A stretch of 11,653 nucleotides of DNA from NCBI GenBank assembly GCA_017503305.1, contig JAFVTJ010000034.1, positions 1 to 11,653 on the forward strand, in the 5' to 3' direction. Positions 6,009 to 11,653 of the stretch are shown in pieces. How positions within the stretch are numbered: the stretch's first letter is position 1; each line of letters begins with the position of its first letter. Position numbers and translations under genes: made by a program. The notes under the pieces are model-generated. The model did not search any database. It worked only from the letters and a program-made list of their open reading frames with translations, and had not been told where the DNA came from. Source of the DNA: Clostridia bacterium (GTDB taxonomy: Bacteria > Bacillota_A > Clostridia > Oscillospirales > Acutalibacteraceae).

Positions 6009-7289
6009 AGAAGCCTTAGGTAAAATACATTTTGTAAAGCCAAGTCTTGCGGCTTCGTTCACACGCGCTTCTACACGCGGCACCGAACGAATTTCGCCCG
6101 AAAGACCAATTTCGCCAAAGGCAATGGTTTTTTGGTCGATCGGAATATCCCTAAGACCCGACACCAACGACATAGCCACTGCCAAATCGGCCGCTGGCTC
6201 GTAAAGGTGCATACCGCCGACAATATTAACGTAAGTATCTAAATTTGAAAAATAAAGACCAATACGCTTTTCCAAAACGGCAAGCAAAAGGTTTAAACGG
6301 TTATAATCATAACCCGTTGCCGTTCTTCGCGGATTGCCAAAGCCGGTTGTGGTAACAAGCCCCTGTACCTCAGCCAAAATCGGTCTTGTGCCTTCGATAA
6401 CACAGGTAATGCAATCACCCGAAACATCCACAAGTCTGCCCGAGAGTAGCATTGCCGAAGGATTTTCTACCTCGCGAAGACCGTTTTCGCCCATTTCAAA
6501 AACGCCAATTTCGTTGGTAGAGCCAAAGCGGTTTTTAATAGCACGCAAAATTCTATAAGATTGGTTGCGCTCGCCTTCAAAATAAAGCACGGTGTCAACG
6601 ATATGCTCCATAACCTTAGGTCCTGCAATATCGCCGCCCTTGTTAACGTGACCGACAATAAAAAGCGGAATATCAAGTCCTTTACAGGTGCGAAGCAATA
6701 AATTTGTACATTCCCTAACCTGAACAATACTGCCCGCCGATGAAGTAAGCTCGGCAATTTGCATTGTCTGAATTGAGTCTATCATAACAAGGTCAGGCTT
6801 GTAGGTAAAAATATATTCACTAATACTTTGCGCGTCGGTTTCGGTCATGATGGTTAGATTATCGCTTTGGACACCTAAGCGGTTTGCACGCATTTTAATT
6901 TGAATAGCCGATTCCTCGCCCGATACGTAAAGAATATTAAGCGCATTTTGTAAAGCGTTGCAAATTTGCAAAAGAATGGTAGATTTACCGATACCGGGGT
7001 CGCCGCTCAGCAGCACGCCCGAACCCTTTACAATACCGCCGCCAAGCACTCGGTCAAGCTCTTTTATACCTGTCACAAAGCGCTCTTCGGTGGTAATATC
7101 AATTTGAGAAAGGGCCTTGGCGCTAACCGCACGATTAACCGTGTTAGGCGCGGCGGCACTTTTTTTATTGAGCCGCACATTCTCTTCAAGACTGCCCCAC
7201 GCATTACAGCTTGGGCATTTGCCCATCCATTTTGCAGTTTCATATCCGCATTCCTTACATACGTAAACCACTTTAGAATTCGCTGCCAT
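5925..7289 (-). CDS. radA: DNA repair protein RadA (Sms)
   Basis: A 454-residue protein of typical RadA length. It is a RecA-like ATPase that helps process recombination intermediates and promotes branch migration. The N-terminal zinc finger has C11/C14 and C25/C28, Walker A GDPGIGKST is at 96-104, Walker B LVMIDS at 167-172, and the RadA-specific KNRFG motif at 252-256. A Lon-protease-like C-terminal domain covers roughly 275-454. The ATG is preceded by AAGGAGAAGG inside the end of the cwlD-like frame, which it overlaps by 17 bp, so the two genes are probably cotranscribed. An element inserted upstream may separate radA from its native promoter. Confidence 0.96.
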   Translation of the reverse strand: MAANSKVVYVCKECGYETAKWMGKCPSCNAWGSLEENVRLNKKSAAAPNTVNRAVSAKALSQIDITTEERFVTGIKELDRVLGGGIVKGSGVLLSGDPGIGKSTILLQICNALQNALNILYVSGEESAIQIKMRANRLGVQSDNLTIMTETDAQSISEYIFTYKPDLVMIDSIQTMQIAELTSSAGSIVQVRECTNLLLRTCKGLDIPLFIVGHVNKGGDIAGPKVMEHIVDTVLYFEGERNQSYRILRAIKNRFGSTNEIGVFEMGENGLREVENPSAMLLSGRLVDVSGDCITCVIEGTRPILAEVQGLVTTTGFGNPRRTATGYDYNRLNLLLAVLEKRIGLYFSNLDTYVNIVGGMHLYEPAADLAVAMSLVSGLRDIPIDQKTIAFGEIGLSGEIRSVPRVEARVNEAARLGFTKCILPKASLKQITNCPASIELIGVSTLTQALAYIR

Positions 7290-7881
7290 TGTCCTTCTCC
7301 TTAAAATATTCCAAAATTCCTGTGTATATTGAAAACGCCATTTTGTTTTGATAATCAGGTTGCTTTAAAAGAGCAAGCTCGCTCGCGTTGCTCAAAAAAC
7401 CGCATTCCACCAAAACAGCAGGTACAGTCGCGTTATAAAGCAAATAGGTACTGCTTGTCGCCTGCTTGTTAACCCGTGTGTTGTCGGGTTGAATAAGCGA
7501 CACAATAGCCTTTTGTATCTTATCCGCCAACACCGCCGATTCATCCGATTTGCTGTAAAACACCTGTGGGCCAAATGCTGACGAGGTGGTAAATTTATTA
7601 AGATGGATACTAACAAAAACCGCATCAGGATAATCGCTCATAAGCTTCAGTCGGTTTTTAAGGTCGTTCTTCTTTTTAGATGCAATTTGCGGCGATTCAG
7701 TATCCTCAGTCGAAACGTCGGCTTCTCTAGTCATTATAACACGAAAACCGTTTTGTTTCAAGAATTTTGCAAGCGTTAATGAAATGTTTAAATTTATATC
7801 CTTTTCAACCGTGCCGTCACCTGCCACCGCTCCCCCATCAAACCCACCGTGTGAAGCATTAGCAAATACTATATTTTCCAC
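7273..7881 (-). pseudogene. cwlD: CwlD-like N-acetylmuramoyl-L-alanine amidase, 5' end replaced by the mobile element
   Basis: The frame encodes an Amidase_3 zinc amidase that cuts the MurNAc-L-Ala bond of peptidoglycan. The body resembles CwlD, the spore-cortex amidase needed for muramic delta-lactam: zinc ligands H11 (SHGGFDGGAV), E26 (VEKDINL) and H93 (SIHLN), and catalytic E159 in VECGFLSN. The usual first strand ending in D-P/A-G-H-G-G is not native: it reads VFANASHGG. CwlD proteins also carry about 35-40 upstream residues with a membrane anchor, which are absent. The only upstream codons (a GTG at 7881 with no good ribosome binding site) lie inside the recombinase gene's end. The native 5' part was probably moved to the far side of the integrated element. 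Whether this truncated form is made is unknown. Confidence 0.82.
7849..7871 (-). mobile_element. Element/chromosome junction (att site) inside cwlD
   Basis: Amidase homology becomes convincing at the His codon of HGG (7849-7851), while the recombinase stop codon is at 7869-7871. The boundary of the element must lie in or near this short stretch, read as GCTAATGCTTCACACGG on the minus strand. The native sequence would be expected to encode D-A/P-G-H-G-G here. The crossover dinucleotide cannot be fixed without the partner site. Confidence 0.65.
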
Positions 7882-9455
7882 TTAATTTCAATGTTTCTAC
7901 GGCCATTTTCCTCTATTTTGCCAATATAAATCTTACTTATAAATTCATTGGCAATCTCAAAGGTCAGCGTATCAATGTGCCTATATTTATCGAGTACGTA
8001 TTTTGTGTCTTGCGCGGTTTTTTTACCGCTCGATTCATTTAATTGTGCAGTTAAAACATTTATGCGATTTTCAAATTCATAAGTTTCCCGCTTGTACTTT
8101 TCACGAAAAGACGTAAACTCATCCACAGTTATTATTCCATCCAATTTATCGGTATACATTTGCGCCATTCTGGCATCATTACGCTTGATTTTTTCCTCAA
8201 GCTCTTTAATTTCCGCAGCCATTGATTTTTGGACGTTATTATCCTTTTTAGGTGCTTTGATTTTACCGATTGACTTTTCGTCATAATAACACTTTAGAAG
8301 CTTGTTGATTTCATCAAGAACAATTTGTTCCAGCTCATCCAAGCGAATACTATGCTCGTTGTTGCAATGTTCTTTGGCAGTTTTACGTGTTCGGCAACAC
8401 AAATAATTGTACCGCCCATCACGAAGTTCATAACTCATTTTCCACATTGTATTGCCACACTCACCGCAAAACACCTTCTTAGCAAGTGAATAACAGCTAC
8501 CACTCGGTATTTTTTGTCCTTTGCCACGTTGCATACGTATGCTTTGCACCTTAAAAAAGGTCTCTTTTGAAATAATAGGCTCGTGCATATCTTCGATTAT
8601 ATCCCATTGGTCCTTTGGCTTGTTGCGGCGCTTTTTTGTCTTGTAATTAACAACCTCTTGCCTTCCTTGCACAAGTGCACCCGTGTAGGTATATCGGCGA
8701 AGAATAGCATACACCGCGGAGTCGGTCCAAAAAGTTGTGGGCGAATGGTTTTTCTCATAATTGCCATTGTAATATTTAGAGCCCAACTGCTTCTTTCTAA
8801 CGCAAGGCGGCGGTATTTTATCCTCATTAAGCGCTTTTGCAATTGCAATATATCCACTTCCACGTATATACATATCGAAAATTCTTCTTACTACGGGTGC
8901 CGTGACCTCATCTATGACAAGGTGATTTTTATTTTCGGGGTCTACCAAATAACCATACGGAGCGAACGAACCTACAAACTCACCATTTTTTCTTTTAACG
9001 TTTAAGGTCGATTTAATATTATCCGAAAGGTCCTCTAAATACCATTCATTGATAAGTCCGTTTATTTGCCGTGCCTTTTTGTTGCCTTTTACATTAGTAT
9101 CAACGTTATCAACAACACCGACAAAGCGTGTCCCCCATTCAAGAAATTTTCCGTGGATATACTTTTCAATCATTTCCATATCACGTGAAAATCTCGACTG
9201 TGTTTTACAAACAACTATCGTGCATTTGCCCTCTTCACAATCCTTTAAAACCTGATTCCAGGCAGGTCTTTTGCTGTCAGCACCGCTATAATCTTCATCG
9301 CAATAAATATCGTTAATCTGCCACCCTCTTTCAATGCAGTATTTTATAAGCATTGTTTTTTGGTTTTGGATACTTTCGCTTTCATCGGTAATATTCTTTT
9401 TATCCCTATCCTCCGAAGAAAGTCTAACGTAAATATCCGCAATTTCTGTCAACAT
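7869..9455 (-). CDS. Large serine recombinase (TndX/TnpX-like integrase)
   Basis: A 528-residue protein, close in size to TndX of Tn5397. The resolvase catalytic domain covers about 5-150, with RLSSED holding the likely nucleophile S13, and SRFSRD at 88-92 contributing conserved arginines. The Recombinase domain is at about 165-275. A zinc ribbon has C330, C333, C353/C354 and C364, followed by a coiled coil at about 412-475. It is expected to integrate and excise the element at att sites through a 2-bp core. Its stop lies directly at the junction with cwlD, the usual place at an element end. It overlaps the upstream small ORF by 7 bp. The chosen ATG has AAGGA almost touching it; an alternative start a codon away cannot be excluded. 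Confidence 0.95.
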   Translation of the reverse strand: MLTEIADIYVRLSSEDRDKKNITDESESIQNQKTMLIKYCIERGWQINDIYCDEDYSGADSKRPAWNQVLKDCEEGKCTIVVCKTQSRFSRDMEMIEKYIHGKFLEWGTRFVGVVDNVDTNVKGNKKARQINGLINEWYLEDLSDNIKSTLNVKRKNGEFVGSFAPYGYLVDPENKNHLVIDEVTAPVVRRIFDMYIRGSGYIAIAKALNEDKIPPPCVRKKQLGSKYYNGNYEKNHSPTTFWTDSAVYAILRRYTYTGALVQGRQEVVNYKTKKRRNKPKDQWDIIEDMHEPIISKETFFKVQSIRMQRGKGQKIPSGSCYSLAKKVFCGECGNTMWKMSYELRDGRYNYLCCRTRKTAKEHCNNEHSIRLDELEQIVLDEINKLLKCYYDEKSIGKIKAPKKDNNVQKSMAAEIKELEEKIKRNDARMAQMYTDKLDGIITVDEFTSFREKYKRETYEFENRINVLTAQLNESSGKKTAQDTKYVLDKYRHIDTLTFEIANEFISKIYIGKIEENGRRNIEIKWKI

Positions 9456-9652
9456 TCCTTAATGCCCCCTCTTTTAAACGTTGAAGCATCGCCCAAGAAT
9501 GTTGCTTTTTCATAATATTCCAAACCGGCTATATTTTCAAGTTCGGTAACGCAAAGATTTTTAATAATTTCATTAACCTTTGCTTTAATTTCAATGCTGT
9601 TTCTGCCGGAGAAAATATTTATGACGTTGTACTGTGTTTTTTTATTAGTCAC
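9449..9652 (-). CDS. Small protein of unknown function in the mobile element
   Basis: A 67-residue ORF with a GTG start, supported by AAAGGAGG 8 nt upstream. The sequence has no motif I recognise; it is basic and mixed, with a C-terminal TFKRGGIKEC. The stop overlaps the recombinase start by 7 bp, so the two are likely translated together. It could assist or regulate recombination, but that is only a guess from position. Confidence 0.6.
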   Translation of the reverse strand: MTNKKTQYNVINIFSGRNSIEIKAKVNEIIKNLCVTELENIAGLEYYEKATFLGDASTFKRGGIKEC

Positions 9653-9715
9653 TTCAATTTCCTCCTTTTATTTATAAACTTTATTCCAAAACACAAAATT
9701 TTATGTGCGACTCAA

Positions 9716-10651
9716 TCACCTTTCATCGCGTTTTCGCTGACGATTCAGATATTGACGATAATGCTCACAGGCCTTTAAAATAAACTCTTTTGCCTGCTTT
9801 TCACTAGCGTTTGGCAAAGATTTGCGAATGTCATCCATCGGTATTTTCAACATTTCCTTTTGGTTTGTTTTCTTTTCACACATTATTTCTCCAATAATTT
9901 CAGGAGTAAGCCCCTCTCCTTGACTTTTCTTTTTGAGACGACAGGCTTGGGACAGGTTAGGCGTGGCATCGCATTCCGAAATCGCCTCAACCAAGTCGGC
10001 TTGTTCAATTTCATTAAGATAAGAAAGCTCAACTGCAGGTGTGAAAGCAATCCGCCCCTCATCAACCATATCTAACAATTGCTTGTTGAGATAGGTTAGG
10101 CGGATATATCTGAATACTTGATCGCGACTTTCGTTTGCGGTTTTACCAATTTCGTTCGCTGAATCCAACTTTGTCGCAACTTGCGACGAAGTTAAATCTG
10201 TTCGTTTTCCTTGTGCTTTTAAGGCATCCATTTTCATCTTGTAAGCAAAGGCTCTCTCGCTCGGTAAAATATGCTCTCTTTGAATGTTGCTGTCCACCAT
10301 CGTGATAATCGCTTCCTCGCGAGTCATATCCTTAATGATAACCGGTAGTGTCGCTATACCAAGTGACTCGCATGCGGCTTTGCGCCTATGCCCCGAAATC
10401 AGTTCATAACGTTCACCATTCTCCCTTGCAAGACAGGGCACCAAAACTCCATTTTCCGAAATGCTCTTTACAAGATTTTGCATATCCTCATCATCCTTTA
10501 CTGAAAAGGGATGACCCTCAAAATCGTCAATCAGGTCGAGTTCAATCTCTTCAACCTTAGGCTTTAATTCATCATCCCTCTCAGCTTGCGTCGTGAATAA
10601 ACTATCCACACTGGTTAATAATTCTCTACTCGATTTAAATTTACTACTCAT
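9716..10651 (-). CDS. ParB/RepB/Spo0J-like partition protein of the element
   Basis: A 311-residue protein with the ParB N-terminal (ParB/Srx) nuclease-like domain at about 32-125. The box II motif SGHRR is at 86-90 (with ELI before it), and the box III-like NIQRE at 122-126. A helix-turn-helix region is at about 155-190, and the C-terminus is highly basic (RQRKRDER). ParB proteins bind parS and spread with CTP; in ICEs they probably stabilise the excised circular form or regulate transfer genes. Its ATG overlaps the stop of the upstream gene (ATGA), with AAGGAG at good spacing. No ParA gene is present in the window. Confidence 0.9.
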   Translation of the reverse strand: MSSKFKSSRELLTSVDSLFTTQAERDDELKPKVEEIELDLIDDFEGHPFSVKDDEDMQNLVKSISENGVLVPCLARENGERYELISGHRRKAACESLGIATLPVIIKDMTREEAIITMVDSNIQREHILPSERAFAYKMKMDALKAQGKRTDLTSSQVATKLDSANEIGKTANESRDQVFRYIRLTYLNKQLLDMVDEGRIAFTPAVELSYLNEIEQADLVEAISECDATPNLSQACRLKKKSQGEGLTPEIIGEIMCEKKTNQKEMLKIPMDDIRKSLPNASEKQAKEFILKACEHYRQYLNRQRKRDER

Positions 10652-11049
10652 TCAATCTCTCCTTCATTTTCTTTTGTTGCAACAATTAAGGCAGGGTCTT
10701 CTGTAAGCCCTGCCTTCTCGTTTGTTTCTTTGTTAAATTTCCATATAACATGGCGCCCGACCATTGAACTGATATACCTGCCTAACCACTTTTTATTTTC
10801 CTCGTGCTTATTAACAGTTGGGAACTTATTAGCGGCTGTCATCCAAACCATAACCATACTATCTGTGTTAACATGATTGAGTGTTGAAATAATTGCCCCA
10901 ACCTCATCTTCAATTTTATAAAAGGGTTGTAAGCCATTCAATAAAACACGTACAAGATGTTGCTTATCCATTCCTGTCAATTTTCTTTTGGCTTCAAATT
11001 CTTCAAAATCCTCAAGCGTTAAATTTAGTAAAACTCGTTCTTTGCTCAT
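10648..11049 (-). CDS. Unknown protein of the mobile element, between mobC-like and parB-like genes
   Basis: A 133-residue protein that I do not recognise. The N-terminus (MSKERVLLNLTLEDFEEFEAKRKLTGMDKQHLVRVLL) could be a ribbon-helix-helix-like fold: a strand, then two helices. The rest is mixed and ends acidic (KENEGEIE). It begins 38 bp inside the end of the MobC-like gene and ends with an ATGA overlap with parB, so the three genes form one tightly packed operon. AAGGAAGG precedes the ATG at good spacing. It may be a DNA-binding accessory of mobilization or partition, as an inference from its position. Confidence 0.75.
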   Translation of the reverse strand: MSKERVLLNLTLEDFEEFEAKRKLTGMDKQHLVRVLLNGLQPFYKIEDEVGAIISTLNHVNTDSMVMVWMTAANKFPTVNKHEENKKWLGRYISSMVGRHVIWKFNKETNEKAGLTEDPALIVATKENEGEIE

Positions 11050-11398
11050 ACCATTTACCTTCCTTTATCTCTAATATCGAATCAATGATTTCCTTTAATC
11101 TAGCTACCTTTTTGAGAAAAATTTTGTCTTCCTCTTCACTGAGTGGATAAGTCCCTGTAATCTTATCTCGCCTTTTAAATGCCGTATCTGAAATTTCTCG
11201 AGTCGCTTGTTTAATCGAAAGTATTTCGTCCAAATAGGGCAGTAGCTCGGTTGTGGGGCAAGCATCTACGTGCAGTCCTTTAATCACCTTTCTCAAATAA
11301 GCGGTTCGATTGAGTCCTAATTTCTTTGCCCTTTTATCAACGTTTGCGAGTTCCTCCTTTGTAAATAATAATAAAAATCCTTTGGTTTTTTGTTTCAT
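11012..11398 (-). CDS. MobC-like relaxosome accessory protein
   Basis: A 128-residue protein. The N-terminal LLLFTKEELANVDKRAKKLGLNRTAYLRKVIKG pattern fits the ribbon-helix-helix part of MobC-type relaxosome proteins, which bind oriT and help the relaxase nick DNA. The C-terminal half (ISDTAFKRRDKITG, then a charged helix) only weakly resembles the usual NLNQ region, so the family call is moderate. AAGGAAG lies 6 nt before the ATG. It is the first gene after the hairpin-rich candidate oriT. No relaxase gene is visible in the window. Confidence 0.65.
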   Translation of the reverse strand: MKQKTKGFLLLFTKEELANVDKRAKKLGLNRTAYLRKVIKGLHVDACPTTELLPYLDEILSIKQATREISDTAFKRRDKITGTYPLSEEEDKIFLKKVARLKEIIDSILEIKEGKWYEQRTSFTKFNA

Positions 11399-11422
11399 AA
11401 TTTTCTTCCTTTCTTTGGGGTG

Positions 11423-11543
11423 TTAGGGGCGAAGAGCCCTTAAAGTTTTGTGAAATTTATATAATTTCACGATGCTTGCGAAGATAGTGCCATCACGAAG
11501 TGATGCCGTCCCGTCAAGGCGCCTTGAGTCTGTCCGTTAGGAC
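11423..11543. other. Hairpin cluster, candidate oriT of the element
   Basis: Five inverted repeats are packed in 121 bp upstream of the MobC-like gene: 11423-11443 (imperfect, 8-bp arms), 11450-11470 (8-bp arms, 5-nt loop), 11491-11505 (CATCAC-GAA-GTGATG), 11514-11527 (14-bp palindrome TCAAGGCGCCTTGA) and 11532-11543 (GTCC-GTTA-GGAC). On the minus strand the third hairpin is followed 2-3 nt later by CACTATCTTCGC (11478-11489), which loosely resembles the CTATCCTGC-type nic region of MOBP relaxases. Position next to mobC and density of hairpins support oriT; the nic site is not shown. Confidence 0.45.
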
Positions 11544-11652
11544 CATTTTCTTTTCCTCCTTTATAAAACATCTTCTTCTCGTTACGCACCTTTTCAAAAT
11601 ACATAATCCGTTTTGCCGTTCTACCCGAATGTCGTTCCTGTCCCGGAATCTC
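11467..11652 (-). other. Right-edge stretch with overlapping short open frames
   Basis: On the minus strand one frame is open from the window edge to a TGA at 11467-11469 (61 residues, no recognised family). A second frame includes a 10-codon ORF (ATG at 11544-11546, peptide MVLTDRLKAP, stop at 11514-11516) behind a strong AGGAGG. The stretch also forms the hairpin cluster, so it may be noncoding oriT and leader rather than a gene. A partial gene entering from the right cannot be excluded. Confidence 0.3.
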
Positions 11653-11653
11653 A

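Noticed and set aside
7273..7881. Treating the amidase as an intact gene with a GTG start
   Set aside because: The GTG has no ribosome binding site and lies in the recombinase's last codons, and residues 5-10 do not match the family's first strand.
8583..9005. Plus-strand 140-codon open frame in the recombinase region
   Set aside because: It is antisense to a well-supported serine recombinase and has no ribosome binding site or family resemblance.
1..11653. CRISPR arrays, tRNA and rRNA genes, insertion-sequence ends
   Set aside because: No regularly spaced repeats, cloverleaf-like segments, rRNA stretches or transposase genes were seen on either strand.

Overview
The window looks like chromosomal DNA of a low-GC, probably spore-forming clostridial Firmicute, perhaps of the Oscillospiraceae/Ruminococcaceae type. 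The evidence is a T-box leader, an AbrB-type regulator, a CwlD-type germination amidase, strong AGGAGG ribosome binding sites and clean TTGACA-17-TATAAT promoters. Family assignments come from reading motifs; no search was run. Nearly every gene is on the minus strand, so transcription runs from right to left.

Region 1 (3-4192) is a T-box-controlled two-gene operon. A consensus promoter is followed by a T-box leader with a likely CUC (leucine) specifier and a terminator/antiterminator pair. The first gene encodes a LeuA-like protein that keeps the HMGL-like barrel and the LeuA regulatory domain but appears to have lost all the metal ligands of real 2-isopropylmalate synthases. The second gene, 3 nt downstream with its ribosome binding site inside the end of the first, encodes an 827-residue fusion of a xylose-isomerase-like TIM barrel and a complete acyl-CoA synthetase. 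This is the best candidate in the window for an undescribed metabolic or sensing system tied to leucine supply.

Region 2 (4196-7289) is housekeeping: a zinc-ribbon AbrB-type regulator with its own promoter and an overlapping palindrome; uracil-DNA glycosylase translationally coupled to a membrane-anchored XRE regulator; a small plus-strand Cys-rich protein; and radA. The small gene overlaps the 3' end of radA, and a 61-bp divergent spacer with tandem and inverted repeats separates it from the XRE gene.

Region 3 (7273-11653) is the end of an integrated mobile element inside a cwlD-like amidase gene. The amidase reading frame begins inside the last codons of a large serine recombinase, and its first strand and any membrane anchor are missing. 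To the right lie the recombinase, a small ORF, a ParB-like protein, an unknown protein, a MobC-like protein and a hairpin-rich stretch that is a candidate oriT. The other half of cwlD and the other att site should lie to the right of the window. Because CwlD-type amidases act in spore cortex maturation, this could be a simple disruption or a skin-like element whose excision restores the gene.
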